The notes under the pieces: model-generated
Told to the model about the DNA's origin: nothing
The model's database searches: none
Seen by the model: only the letters and a program-made list of their open reading frames with translations
In this document: piece by piece, positions 35,130-48,100 of the stretch
How positions within the stretch are numbered: position 1 is the first letter of the stretch
Layout of the letters: each line of letters begins with the position of its first letter
Position numbers and translations under genes: made by a program
Assembly: GCA_021234155.1 (NCBI GenBank)
Contig: JAJEKV010000061.1
Span: forward strand, 1-64,000
Length of the DNA stretch: 64,000 bases
Origin: Isoetes taiwanensis
Lineage: Eukaryota > Streptophyta > Lycopodiopsida > Isoetales > Isoetaceae
Direction: 5' to 3'

Positions 35130-36375
35130 TCCAAAATAAAATATATAGAGGAATATTATTTGATGAATGCCTATTGTAGATGGAAACGCAAATGTGTTGT
35201 GCTGCAAAGTAGCAAAGTAAGTTGAATACCGAGCGGATAAGACTGTGATCATCCATGTGCCATTTGCTAGCATCTAGCTGTTCTTTTTAATGAAAGGCAA
35301 GGAAAGGAGCCCCATTTTGCCCTTCATTATGTATTTTTTAAGATCTTCTCTAGGAACAATACCATCATCTTATCTTGGAGCAATAATAACACCCAAGATA
35401 ACGTATCACAAAATGCCAATTTTCTTATTAATTTTCTCTATTATTGCAAGCTGGGGCACTTGGTGGTAACAATATCAAGACTACTATTCCTTGAAACAAA
35501 ACAATGTCATCATGGGCTTTTTACGTCGACAACACTTGTGATGATCCGAAAGGAATAAATAAATGACTACAAAGAAGTCACTGGAATGGTGCATGATCTA
35601 GTGCCATAGTCCAACACATATGAAACAAAGTTGGTGCTTCGAATAACACTCTTTTGCCAAGTTTGGTTATTCACCTATGAATTCTTCTAATTTAATTCTT
35701 GGCACCATACTTCTATACTTTGCACGTGCTTATCTTTTATTCCTTACCTCTTTCTTTGCAGAACAAGGCATCAATATATGAACATGAATGTGGTAATATG
35801 CCTGGATTTTCAATTCTTTATCGTGATCCAAATAGCGTGATTCTCTATTTAGTGCAAGCATATGGTTGAACAGTTGGCCTGTAATTTGTTTTGTGCTTCA
35901 CACAACCCCATGGACCTTTCATTTCCTGACTAATAATGAGGCTAATTAAAACATAGAGGACTTTCAGAGTGAGGCTTAAAAGTTAAGAAAAAATGATGGC
36001 GAGCATTAAAATTTCAGAGACAACTAAAGTTGGATAGTTGTGTCAGATTTATAAGCATGTCCTTAAACCATGCAAAAAGAAGCGTGAAACAAAAAAATCT
36101 AGGAATACTCTTGGCCGACAGGTTTTTTGGCCAATTGTGGCATCAAATTTGTACTTTTTTTATATTGTTACGATTGCTATGCATAGGTAGATTGGGAGCC
36201 AGCACTCAATACTTTGTGATTTACGTATTAGGAGACCATAATGGAACTCACTTGAATTTAACTTGAACTAATAAAACTTTTATCGCTTCTTCTAACTGCA
36301 TTCTTGGCACTCAACGTAAGATACTAAGCTTGGATTTTAGTCCTAGATGTTCATAAACCATAATAGATAAACCCA
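35130..36375. other. Intergenic, no gene recognised
   Basis: AT-rich sequence with short frames only. It ends at the cap of a TA-containing repeat. Confidence 0.4.
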
Positions 36376-36377
36376 TT

Positions 36378-36645
36378 GATAGTACAAAAACTTGTATATA
36401 TATATATCAGTTATATATATACAATTATATAAGCACCCCCTTATAAGTAGAGATTTTGGTGTCGCCGCCGCATCCGTCCATTCTTTGAGATCAACGGTTG
36501 AGATGAAAACATGCCAAACCACCCCAAGCACCCCCCTTGGGTATAAAAGATTGAGGTGTCGCCCGCCGTAGCCCGTCCGAATGTATGAGATCGACGGCCA
36601 GATTTTAAAGCCCCTTTATTTGGGGCTTTTGTTCTAAACCGATTA
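36378..36645 (-). mobile_element. Dispersed repeat family B, copy 1 (inverted)
   Basis: This is the reverse complement of the copy at 49490-49815. In order on the plus strand: the cap agtacaaaaacttg (36381-36394), a short TA tract, cagttatatatatacaatta, gcacccccttataagtagag, repeated cggttgagat/tcgacggcca words, and the hairpin aaagcccctttatttggggc followed by ttttg. The TA tract here is about 14 bp against about 60 bp in the other copy. No coding frame is shared. Confidence 0.8.
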
Positions 36646-36649
36646 GATT

Positions 36650-36795
36650 TAAGAATTTATTCGGGCCATCGGCGGGGAAAAAATCTCGGCGTGTACCATT
36701 GATTCATTTCACTTAAATACGCCGGAGGTCCGCCCGGAGCTATTCTACTGGAAACCACGGATGGGTTCAAGCACGTGAACAGCCATCCTTATTTC
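36650..36795 (+). repeat. Segment shared (inverted) with 61180-61315
   Basis: Matching words are ggggaaaaaatctc, gtgtaccattgattcatttc, act, ccggagctattc and ggaaaccac(a/g)gatgggttc. The frame over the last part is open in both copies (ETTDGFK followed by VN), so it could be a captured coding fragment. Protein family unknown. It abuts a family B element on one side and the kelch relic on the other. Confidence 0.6.
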
Positions 36796-36839
36796 ATTTG
36801 GGAAAATGCAGATGATTTTTGCCCGACCGATGCTTTGGA

Positions 36840-38165
36840 AGAGCTAATTTTCATGGCACTTGACATCCAAATCCGACTCGGTAGCCATGGCGGAAACGGG
36901 CTGTGTGGATGTACCCGAAATAGCGAGGATCAAATCCGCCCAGAGAGATGGGGTCACTTTCGGCGTGCATGTTCTAAGGCAAGCTTTATGTGTTTGGGGT
37001 AAGAACAAAACCCAAAACCCACATTACCCTTTCTCCAGCCATAGCCAAATCGTCAATGAGCTCATGAATCCACACATGTTTTTTGGGGGATGCAGAGCGG
37101 GACTTCATTTTAGCGATGTGCTAACTCTAGACCTCCAAACTATGGCATGGAGCTCTTTAGCATCTGGGAGAATAGCCTGGTCCTAGGGATAGCCATACCG
37201 CCATTCTCTATGGCTCTAAAATGGTGATATTCGGTGGCACAAAGCGGTTGGCGCAACAATGATGTGCATATTTTGGATCGGAGACTCTAATTTGGACCCG
37301 CCTTCCGGTAGAAGGGGATCCACCGTGTCCTAGAGAGAGCCATCTTGCTACTACGATCGGTGAAAACAAAATGCTCGAATTTGGAGGATCGGCAAAGGAG
37401 ATTGCAACTATTTAAACGATATTCATGTTCTAGAGCTTGATTCAATGCGTTGGACAAGCCCAATTGTGACGGGGATTTGCCTAGACGTAGAGAGATAGCC
37501 ATACTGCGGTGATTGTGGGTAACCAACTCATAGTTTATGGCGAGGCGTGGTGATCGATATCCGGGCGACATTGATGTTTTAGATCTCGAAAATTTTACTT
37601 GGTCTAAGGCGTGATTCAACCTTTTCCCAATCGGTCTTTTTGTTTACGATTTACAATTTAAGCTTATAAGTTTTGGGTCGTCGGAATTGCGGCTTGAAAG
37701 CTCCGCGAGTTCTTCAGTCTGGACTTCGTGCAGGTCATATAGCCATCACCGTGGGCTTGAAGGTGAGAAATTACTCTTTGTGGCGCTGTTTGGGCTGAAT
37801 TTGAACTCATTTTCAGTTGAGATGACAATGTCCCCATCTCTATGCTCTTTGGCGATTGATCCTGTTTTTGAGCTAGGTTTTTAGTTCGGATCGTCTTTGT
37901 TAGGCTATATTGAGTTGGGCAAATTTGTAATCTGAGATATACATCTTTGGTGGTGTTGGAGATGGCACTTATTTCAGTGATGTGTGGATGCTAGATGTTA
38001 GTTGCCCAACACGGAGTAGAATAGATGTGGTGGATCTCACCTCCGAGGTCGATTTTCTCATGTTGCTACATTGATAGATGACAACATTCTATTCTATGGA
38101 GGGTAATGCTCTAAAATTGCACGAAACACAACCCGGATGTGTATCGCTTTAAGCTCCCAAATCCG
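36840..38165 (+). pseudogene. Kelch-repeat beta-propeller gene, frameshifted
   Basis: Kelch repeats fold into a propeller used for protein binding. Plus-strand frames read, in order: MFFGGCRAGLHFSDVLTLDL (about 37077); GSKMVIFGGTKR, NDVHILD, RESHLATTIGENKML (37210-37370); NDIHVLELDSMRWTSPIVTG (about 37415); SHTAVIVGNQLIVYG (37495-37540); GDIDVLDLENFTWSK (about 37565); and IFGGVGDGTYFSDVWMLDVS (37940-38000). Each block has the GG, D-x-W and hydrophobic strand pattern of one kelch blade, giving at least five. Between blocks the frame changes or a stop appears, so several one-base indels are needed. A possible first exon (36860-37000, MTSKSDSVAMAETG...) ends at ggtaagaac, a fair donor. It resembles plant galactose oxidase/kelch superfamily proteins; no subfamily can be fixed. 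Confidence 0.75.
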
Positions 38166-38169
38166 GCTT

Positions 38170-41100
38170 CATTTTTTCTTCACATTTCTTACCTTTTAAG
38201 CCCTTGCAATGGTGTATCGCGATGGTGCATGAGAGGTCAGCTGGGTTGAGAGGTAGAGAGTTGGGCGAAAATATGCAGTTGAGGAGCAGCATTTGAAGCG
38301 TCAATTTCATCTCTAGGTTTGTGTCGAATGTCTTTGCATCTTGTCATGGCAAAGCTTTTCGTCGCATTTGATTTGGTTTGGTTCTGATCTTCTTATGTCT
38401 TGTGTTTGTTTCATTCTGCAGATACATAGGTTTTCTTCTTACGGTATGCAAGATGAGGCTTGAGATCATTGATTCAAAATGAAGAGGCGGTTGGAGAGCA
38501 CCCGATTCGCGGTAGCTTTTTGTTACGGAACAAACATGATTTATCCATTTTTTTCTTTGAATGTTTTAAGCCCTTACATTGCTCCATTTTATTTGCAATG
38601 GTGCGCATCAAGACATTCAAGCGGGGGGATCGGGTCTACACGAAGCTAGGTTTTTATTGCGAGGGTCATCTAGTATTGGTTACAAAGAAGATGGGAGAAA
38701 TAAGATCTGAAAACGAGACATGTATTGTTCAAAACTCAGGTTAGTATAATCCATACGATTTATGTTCTTCTATGGGAAATGAATCTCTCATTTGAATTGG
38801 GCCATTTTTCTCCATTTTTGACTCAAACCACGCCAAGGGCTATGGTGTAACATTTAAGGTCATGAGGCCCCACAGTGGTCGCCTTCATGATTGAAGCCTG
38901 CATTAATGAGATGGTCCGAGAAGATTTTTAGGGCTAAGTTTGCTTCGGGTTCGTGACCATTTACGAGAGTCCTTGGCCATGTGATTTTTAATTTGTGGGA
39001 ATACCTATATGGCGGATTTTTTATAAGCCCATGAGGTTTCTTTGGATGGCTCTCGATCCAAGAGCGCGATTTGCCTGAATCCGGCACACGGATGCAAATC
39101 CCGATTAGAGAGTTTTGAGGTATTTCTACACCATATTTATAGAGCTTCACTCTTTTGAGATGTCTTTTGCCTTGATTGTTTAGTTCTCGGTTAATTAGCA
39201 ATTTAGAAGCAATGTATGGCTTTCAAATCAAGCGTGTAAATGATAATATCCTAGGCTCATGCCAAGTTTTGAGTGTTGTTGCTCTCGTCGCGGTATGCTC
39301 CTCAATTTTGCCGCCAAGCGGTGTAGATTTGTCCATTCTAAATCTAAGCATTTAGGGAATGCACGTAAAAAAATGCATATATGGAACACGATTATTGTGA
39401 TCACTCTCGCGATCTGCGCAGGTTCTCTAGCACCGGAATCCAGATGAATCGCATACGGTAATGTTCTTAGCTGCGTGTTTTATATTGAAATGATCATCAC
39501 AATTATTTTCCAGAATTCAATGATGGAGCCACGCCAATGCGGTTGGTGCTCGACGAAGTTAAAAGGCGCGAGGCAATTTAGCGCCTCAAATCTTGCTTGG
39601 AAATGTTTTTGCAATAAAGGTGCAAATATTTGAGAAATGCGGGTTCAAACCCATGTAGCTACCGATCTTAAAATCTTGTGCAATCAGCATTTGTAATATC
39701 TGAAGTTGATGAATCTACAAGCGATTGCCGTTGAATTTCAATCTTTCCAAAAGCCATTGCACATCTTCTATTTAGTTTCCAACTTAGTTAGTATGCGAAG
39801 CTAAAGCTTGCAATTTGTGGGACTTGGGGCTTCGATTTCCAGCGAGGATGCATTTTCTATATTAGTTTCTGGCTGAAGCAGTCTTCCTTCATATCGTGGA
39901 GCTCGTTTCTTGGACCTTGAAATTTTTTAAGTGAATGGGCATGCAAAGACATCTTTGGTGCTTAGGCATATGAAAATCCCAATTGAGAATGACAATGGAT
40001 GTCATGGACATCTCTACCTTTATGGATTTGGGCGTATCATGATGTTTGCTCTCAGATTAAAAGGTGGCGGGGATTATGTGCTTCACTTGAGCCTAACCTT
40101 TGAGTATGTCATGTCAAGACGCTAGACGCCAAAGCGCAACTTCATGCGGATGGAATACACATTGCAAGTTGAGAATACACATTGCCCTTTTAGCATCTCC
40201 TTGCAAATAGTAATCAAGAGAGTTTTGAATATTCTTCTTGCATGACAAGTTCTAGTTAGCATCCATGTATGGTAGTTGAGGATTACTTGCCAAGTTTAGC
40301 GTCATGGCGGATGGATTGATGGTTGGTTGCTAAAGCTATGTGTGGATTTTAGATCTGCAGTGGATTTTTCCACTTCAAAATCTTTTATGTTGTCACAATA
40401 ATCTGGCTGTGGAAATAAGACTTAACAGTACTATTGTGTAGGGGCCTTAAATAAGTAGCCATCTTTGCAAACTACTATAACTGTCCAGCATGTGCATTTA
40501 TCTATTGGCTTGAAAGTGGGGTTTTATATTTGCATTCTCAAACTTGGATATTGATAATTCATATACAATAGGGCATTTTAACAAGGGCTCATGATGTGAA
40601 TAATTCCATTAATTTGCATATCTTTTTCCTTTTTATTCCATCAATCCAACAGGGATGGTGCCACGAACAAATAAAATGCCATTATTTGAAGATCAAATTA
40701 TGATCAAATTAAGTTGATCTCGACTTGTGTATAAGGCATGCTAGATGATCTCGATATGTGTCAATGTTCTCATTGGTAGATTGCTTATCATTCCCTATGA
40801 TTATCCACTTTCTCAGCTTCTTGGATATATAGTGATGCAAAAAAGATAGAGCAAGTGGTTGTCTGGTGTTGATTTTTACAATTGTTTGCTTGGTTGAGCG
40901 AATATGGAACAACAGCTTGGTAATGCTTGGTAATGGCTATGATGCCATATTAATTAACCAATAACATGTTTGATAATTCCAACAAACCCGGTTTCTTGGG
41001 GACGGAACAAAGGGTACACAATGCCTTATCCAATTTCCATAGATTATAGAATCTCAAGATAGACAATTCTAAACATATAAAATGAACCATTCAAAAGAAG

Positions 41101-41460
41101 CATCCTCGACCTCAAACTTGCCTCTACGTCGAATCTTTGCATCTTTGCAAAAATTATGGAACATGATATGTGTTTTTTTTTGAAAGTGCGATACGTCACA
41201 TTACACAACACAAAGTTCAATTAAAACCCAATACAGTATGACACATTCCAAAAAACATTGGCCAAAGATAAAGGACAAGGATAAAAATAAAGAGCAAGAA
41301 TCATGGTATGCTCTATGCATGCAGATTGATAGGACTGAAAGTTTGCCTACTGTCGATAAATACCAAGTTGTAAGTTGTGTCGACTCCCATGGGTCGATAA
41401 AGGATTATGTTAAACTTTACTCCCATGCAGAGCTATCTTTATTAGATAGCTCGCATTTTA
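38170..41460. other. No gene recognised; decayed coding-like pieces possible
   Basis: A plus-strand frame at 38460-38744 includes MVRIKTFKRGDRVYTKLGFY, and one at 39259-39447 has basic and hydrophobic stretches. Neither matches a family I know. Both could be remnants of 3' exons of the kelch gene or of another gene. The remainder to 41460 is ordinary AT-rich sequence. Confidence 0.35.
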
Positions 41461-41507
41461 ATTTCTAGTTGGATTTATACAAGTCTCTCATAGTGCAACC
41501 GCTCATA

Positions 41508-41518
41508 GTACAAAGACT

Positions 41519-41601
<83 letters not shown>
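41508..41601. repeat. gtacaaagacttg cap plus (TA)40 tract
   Basis: The cap gtacaaagacttg (41508-41520) is followed by about 81 uninterrupted bases of TA, then tcactaatatatatacacg, which starts repeat family A. A second, weaker cap-like word, tacaagtctctcatagtgc, lies just upstream at 41478. Tyr-Ile repeat frames here are artefacts. Confidence 0.95.
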
Positions 41602-41604
<3 letters not shown>

Positions 41605-42190
41605 TAATATATATACACGTATTAGATGTGTGTTTTGTCATCCCATGCCCATGTTCATAGAGATTCATCCCCGCCGTCCAATCACGAAATGAAAGGCCAG
41701 GATAATGCCACCTCATTGAGGTGCATGGATGGCCATGATGGGCATGCATGGGCATGCATGGGGGCATGCACCACATCCCCAAACCGTTGGATCAAAAGGG
41801 GAGAATAAATCCTAGCCCTTGATTTTTGTGAAGAAGGTGCAAGGAAGGTGCCAAAAAAAAAAGTTGGTGCAGTGGATCTCAGCAGGTTAGATTAAAAGGT
41901 GAGCATAAATCCTAGCCATTAACTTTTTTTAATATTAAATTGATTTTTCTTTTTAAAGGAGGTGAGGGTGGCACCCTCATTAATAAAAAGGCACCCTCAT
42001 TAATAAAAAAGGTAGTGAGGTGGCAAAGTATTTATGAATGGACTTTTTAGGAAGCTTCCTTCCGTTTTAATCGTCTTGAAGGCCGTAGCTTCGGTGGGGG
42101 TCCGGATGAAGGTGGGGCCCTCGCCATTGATTTTTCTCGTCGAGACCTTTCTAAGGAGTGGTGCTTTGGCACTATTTTGTCGCGCATTTG
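41602..42190 (-). repeat. Dispersed repeat family A, copy 2 (inverted)
   Basis: The reverse complement of 9850-10430. It preserves atgtgtgttttgtcatccca, tagagattcat, aatgccacctcattgaggtg, gcatgcatgggggcatgcac, tcctagccctt, ggcaccctcattaat, aggaagcttcc and gtgctttggcactattttgt. A short internal doubling of ggcaccctcattaataaaaa occurs at 41970-42008. No coding frame is conserved against copy 1. Confidence 0.8.
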
Positions 42191-42440
42191 GAGCCAGCGA
42201 TCGATGTGTGATTTTGTCATCCCATGGGTCATATTCATAGAGATTGATCCTAGCCGTCAAATGACAAAATCAAGGGTTGTTATAATTCCACCTCATGTGA
42301 TGCATGGATGGGCACGATGTGCACATGCATACATATGCACATACATGCATGGGCCATGCACCATGCACATGGGCCGTTAGATGGGGGAAGGTGAAATCTG
42401 GATCGTTCAAACTATATGAGAGGAAGGTGACAAGAAGTTC
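42191..42440. repeat. Partial, diverged family A end
   Basis: It repeats the end module of family A just next to a full copy: gatcgatgtgtgattttgtc, atcccatgggtcatattcat, agagattgatcctagccg, cacctcatg and catgcatgggccatgcacca. It is probably an older, nested or tandem insertion. Confidence 0.6.
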
Positions 42441-42587
42441 CTATGCATGTGGTTAGGTGGCATACATGTTATTGTAATCATGAGGTGTTAGTTGAGGTGG
42501 CATGTGCATTTATTTGCCACCATATCTTATCTATATTTAATATATAGATTTTGAGGTGGCATTGTAATTAATTTATGCATTTTTTGC

Positions 42588-42840
42588 CTTTTAATATAGA
42601 ATATAAAAATCTTAATGTGAAACGTGGCAAGCCATATCTTGCTTTCTTTTCAAGTTTTCTTTCAAACTTTAACCATGAGGACGAGCTTGATGTAACTACA
42701 TGGCAACATTTTTTGCCTTTTATTATAGAAAAACCTTAATGTGGAACGTGGCAAAGCTATATTTTGCTTTCTTTTTCATGTTTTCTTTCGATCTTTAACC
42801 ATGAGGACGAGCTTGATGTCATGTGAACTACGTGGCAACC
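42588..42840. repeat. Tandem duplication of ~128 bp
   Basis: Two head-to-tail copies share ttttgccttttaatatag / ttttgccttttattatag, cttaatgtg, aacgtggcaa, ttgctttctttt, gttttctttc, ctttaaccatgaggacgagc and ttgatgt, ending in cta(c)(a/g)tggcaac. They are around 90% alike by eye. No coding frame or catalytic RNA motif could be confirmed. Confidence 0.8.
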
Positions 42841-42959
42841 TATTTGGTTTTCCTTCCAACACCTTTTTTTTTTTTCTAAACTAAAGGCCTAGAATCTTTG
42901 GAAAATTATTCCTCTCCTTCTTCTCTACTGAAGTTCTAGCTTAGACTCCATGAGCGTCG

Positions 42960-43290
42960 CTAAAACTCTCAAGACTAGGGGAATCTTCATAGAGTCTAAG
43001 CGAATCTAAGGAACCTTGGGAGAATCTTTGGGAACATAGGGGAATCTTATGAGAATCCTGGGGTATTCTTAAGGAACCTTAGGGAATCTAAGGGGATATA
43101 GGGGAATCTAGGGATTCTTAAACAAATTCATGTGAATCCCTGTAGAATAATGTGGAATCTTTGTAGGATCTTAGGAAATCCAAGAGAAACTTTGTAGAAT
43201 TTTAGGGAATCTACGAGAAATGCACAGGGATCTAGGGATGTTTTTAGAATATTGGACAGTCTTAATAGAATGTTGGCAAAACTTGGGTTC
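42960..43290. repeat. AAGATTC-type minisatellite, array 3 (inverted)
   Basis: The plus strand shows repeated gaatct(a/t) words (taggggaatct, taagggaatct, gggaatctac), the reverse complement of the other arrays. It is bounded on the right by the capped TA palindrome, so here too the minisatellite lies next to a cap. A thinner related stretch lies at about 43850-43950. Confidence 0.8.
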
Positions 43291-43310
43291 GACTTCATAC
43301 ACTCCCTCAT

Positions 43311-43322
43311 GGTACAAATACT

Positions 43323-43406
<84 letters not shown>

Positions 43407-43423
43407 AGTATTTGTACTATCAG
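43311..43423. repeat. Near-perfect ~110-bp TA palindrome with mirrored caps
   Basis: The left cap ggtacaaatacttg (43311-43324) and right cap caagtatttgtactatcag (43405-43423) are exact reverse complements over 13 bases, gtacaaatacttg. They flank about 80 bases of TA. The whole can extrude as a cruciform. This is the only copy in the window with caps on both sides, and so may be the most complete core. Confidence 0.9.
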
Positions 43424-43429
43424 TGGGAT

Positions 43430-45170
43430 ACATTTTATTCTATCGAAACATTTTGACTTGAATTACCCCATTGTTTCTAGGTAGCTTGGCATAAGTTGAT
43501 CGTCATATTAATGATGTTGAGGATATCATTGTAGATCTTGCAACCATGTTGTATGTAACCATCAAACAATAAAGTTTTACGACACTATGACCACTAAGAG
43601 TCCCCAGGAATCGTACAAAATCCATGACGATCAACTGTAATTAGAGCTAAGGTAATAGTGTCCATCTTGGACACATTGTGGGCAATCAATTCCATGGGCT
43701 ACCATTTTCAAAATTCCTTGAAGATTACTTCATTTTAATATTCCTTTCATTCAAGCTAGAATATACATCTAGACCACAATCATGCATGCTTAAACTAATC
43801 AATTTCATGAGGCCAATGGAAATCAGGTAGAATGTTGGGGAGTCTAATGCAATCTAAAAGAATCTTGATATAATCTTAGGAAGTCTATGACAATCTAGAG
43901 AGCCTCGAGAAATCTTAAGGGAATCTTATGAAATCTAATAGATATGTAGTTGAAATTGTCATTTTTTTCCTTATGTTTTGAATTTATTTTTATTAGGCAA
44001 TTTCGCATGGCAAACTATATTTTCTAATACATTCTTTTGGCAAGTTTTTATTTTGAAGGAACATAACGTTTGGTGAGATTTGCTTTCGTACTAACACAAA
44101 GATCAATAGTATTTTCTAGGCATGACTGGTCCTAAAATCCTTGAATTTCCAAAGGAACTTTGGCATAGTGGCATTATTCTTTACTATTGAAGATTCAAAT
44201 TCTCACCTTTCCCATACAAAAAGACATTCGACACTCCTAGGTGCTAATTGCAAAATGTACTACACAATTCAACTATTCTGCTTTGCAAATTATTACACAT
44301 AATACACTCAAGGGGTAGTCTTGAGAGCGGAAAGCAAGGCATCTTATTATTTCCTTAGCAATTTGACACGACTACTCTTCATATGAAATGCCCTTCAAGG
44401 ACCCATGGTCATGGGTGCCTAATATTAAACATTTGAATCAAAAGTGGACAAAACCTGTTCAAATGCTTTTAAATTATCTAAATTTTTAAAATGTCCTGTA
44501 AATAGCATGACATAATTCACTACCAAATACATCTTCACATTGTAGTAGTGGCATCTCTGCACTTTTAAATCAAGTAGCAATACATAATGATGTAAAAGCT
44601 TAAAGGCTAGTTCATGAGGCATCTCTATGCAAGCTCAATTAAATAAGCGTTGCCCTTTCTTTAACCTGCTTCACTCAAGTGTAAGGCATTTCTTTGCTCC
44701 CAAAAATGCTAAATTTTTGCGACATCATTTTAGATATTTGATCATGGCTTCTGCAAACTAGAACGAATTTAAGTACAGCCATATGTACCTCGAAGAAATT
44801 TCAAAGAGAATGAGTGAAAATAACTATTGTCTGCAAACTAGAGACACAAACAATAATGTTGACAATGATGTCCTGCTTCCTTCTCATGCTTCCTCCTCAA
44901 TACTAGAAACGTTTAAATCAATGATGAGGTGAAGCTCATATTATAATTATGGTTTATCTAATATTGACCTTCATTGCAAGAGAAGTCACAAACAAATACG
45001 ATGTTGGGATAGCATGAAAACATATGACAAACCCACATAAGAGTGTCCCTGGCCATAAATAATAAGGGTAAAATAGAAGTTAGCACAATTAGCAGTTCAT
45101 CATATCAATCATAAAAATAACATCAAATTCATCTCCCTAAAGCATTCTTGCAGCAAATATCTACATTGGA
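43430..45170. other. Intergenic, no gene recognised
   Basis: Contains a weak AATCT-type stretch at about 43840-43950, related to the minisatellites. Otherwise ordinary AT-rich sequence with short frames. Confidence 0.4.
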
Positions 45171-45179
45171 ATCCCTTAA

Positions 45180-48100
45180 ACAGAAATAGCTAGTGATAAA
45201 TGGTTACCCAGGGCGGCCAACTCCAATGAGCTCTTTGTGTCTACAACAAAACTACCAATTAGATTCGTAATGGGCCCAGACAGCCAGATCCTGAAAGCAT
45301 GTAACATATTTTCTCCATCTCCATCTCGTTTTGCCAAAGCCGGTTCTTTAAACTGTCTCATAGTTGTACACAAATCATCATAGTCTAGGAAGCTATGTAA
45401 CACACCACTGCGCCCAAGTAAAATAGTCAAACTACATTGGATATAATCCATACATCTGAACTCGATGGAGCTGCCAAGTTTGAGTATATGAAATTTATAA
45501 ACATTCCCTGCATGCAAAATGAAGAATAAGACGAAAAAGCACACGGTACAATACTTATGTGGAGCTGGGAAATAGAAATACGAAGCATCAAGTATCCAAA
45601 CAAAAAAAATATGAACAAAACATGCATATCCACTGCCAAACTCCATCTTGTTTGAAGCAAACCAACGGAATAGATTACGATTTTCAGATGCCAGCTATTT
45701 TATGTGGTCAACTGTATCAGGGAAATGAAGCTGCAATATCCTGAAGATCATTTGTACTTCGCATTCTCGCACAGAATAAAGATTTCTGCTCTGAGCTTCA
45801 GTTATAACGGTAAGGAAACCCAGTTAAAGAGGCCGGAATCACCATTAAAGGGCTCATGATCACCTCTTCAATTTCGTTTTTCAAAGACATGAAAATCGAA
45901 AAGCATCTTTCTGGCTATAGGCGAAGCGCCTCTGCAATGTCTGATCCGGAACATGCAAATCCAGAACATTTTTTATTCTGTATTTTCCGATTAGCCACTG
46001 CCAGAATAGTCGTTTGGTGCCAAGGCCTTTGGCCAGACTGACCAAATATCTGTATTTAGGGCAACCACTATGGAAAGGGCGTCTATCTGTGGCTTCTACA
46101 CGAAATTACAAAACCTTAGCCTCTTGCAAGAAACAAAACCGGAACTTGCCATCTCTCACGATGCCAATCACCACTCTTCCATTTAATATGGCGTCCATAA
46201 GCCAGGTCTGAAACAGCGACGGACCAGAAGTGGAACCTTTTAAATATTCATCTCCGAATTGAAACTGAAACTCACCCAAGAGCCACACATGGGCCATGTC
46301 TATATGCTGGTTGGATTGTAGGCATCTCAGTGTGACGAAACCAGCATCAACATGCCCCACAAGACGTGCAGAATTTGACGACTTGTTTACATCTCCACAA
46401 ACTGCCTTTGTTTTCTGTATCCTCATCTGAGATGTCTGCACATGTGATGTCACAGGGCCATAGTAACAATGAAGAGCTTCTGTCAAAGCATGCATCAGCG
46501 ATTTGAAATAGCACAATAATATAAGCAAAGGTCCTCTGGCTTCTTCCACATGTAAGCCCGAACTGTTGCTAGACTCATCTCTGGGGGTAAGACCTAGATT
46601 TATGTTGATCAATATTCAAGCAGTGAGTCCATAAAATTTCACATATTAAAAAGCTCAAATAATCTGCCCACCTGCTGATTGCGTAAGATCTCTATCACAG
46701 GTTTAGGCTGCTGCTGCCAAGACCATAAACTTGATCAATAGGTAGCAAGAGCACTTCCTGCCTGCTGTTGGCCCAACTGTGCAAAGTTTGCTGCTTGTTC
46801 ACTGCCACTTTCCTCTGCAGGTTTCTCCACAACCAACTTTTCCAAAACATAGTTAACAACCTGTACACAAGCAATACATTAATTCGATTTTCCATAAGAA
46901 TGCACAACCTGAGCTCATCTAAACAATCTGCACCCTTTGTATTCTCAAAAAACGTGGCGCACTAAGCTTGCCCTTGTTGAAGAACCTGCAATGAATTTCC
47001 CTCAAAGGACCTGCATAAAAAAGAAACCTCAATTATGCACATCATCATCAGAACCTGCAAACAACAGGTCAAATCTTTCAATATGCTAGTTTAAAGATTA
47101 TTTCATGTAAGTCAAACAATATTACTTTTTGCACCTTAGAAGGCAAAGCCATCATGGAGTACAACAGACCATCTCAAAATGCAAACGCATTGGTCTATGC
47201 ATATTCTTATAAAACCAAAAATAAAGAATTAATGACTCTTACTGTTGTAAAGAGTTTCAAAAAGTCAATGAAATGCCGAAGAATGCTGCGAGAAGCACTA
47301 ATGCCTTGAGGAGATTGCACTCCAACTGCACAAATGTATCATAATAATGTGATAATTAACTATTTTTTCTTGAAAATAGCAGCAATACATGCACAAACCA
47401 TGTGCATAGCATAGAATCTCTTACCACAATGTGTTTGACATAATTGCCATCTGCAGTGTTAAACTTCTGGCAACTTAATCCATGAAGATATTGTTACGCA
47501 ATAACTCCAACCAATTACAACGATCGTGTAGCCAAATTTGTGAGCCCCATTTTGAACAAAAACTAGTTGTGAGAAGCATGAAGGGTTGGCTGGAATAAAG
47601 AACACCCATTGACCAGAGAGTGAATATTGCAGTAGCCAAACCTTCCAGTTGCCAAGGTGGAGTATGTAGCATGAAAAGGTCTTCCGCTTTACAATCAATT
47701 TCGTGATCAAAATCTAGATATCCCATCCATAAAGTTTTGTTATTTTTGAACACAATATAAGCTTCACATCTATAAAAGCACAAAACTTGTCAGCCTGCAA
47801 TCAAATGTAAAGTGTGTTCAGCCAAAACTTAATAAAGAGAAATACCAGCTGAGAAATCTTGCTCCACATGGCAATGTTCCAAGCTTTTGGCCATGGAAGA
47901 CGGATTTAATCGATGCAGAAGCAAATCTTTGTAAGAGGCGCCATTGTTTCTCACACTTTGTTGATCCATGGATGACCCTAGCCACTGACAAAGCATGGAC
48001 ATGAATACAGACAACAAGCAAAAACCGTTGCTCCATTCAAAAACGTATCAATCGGAAGGAAACAAAAGAAAAGTATCTAAGTACCGCAACGTACCAACTG

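Noticed and set aside
42660-42840. Hammerhead-type ribozyme suggested by atgaggacgagcttgatg
   Set aside because: The invariant CUGAUGA and GAAA core elements are not both present in the needed order on either strand.
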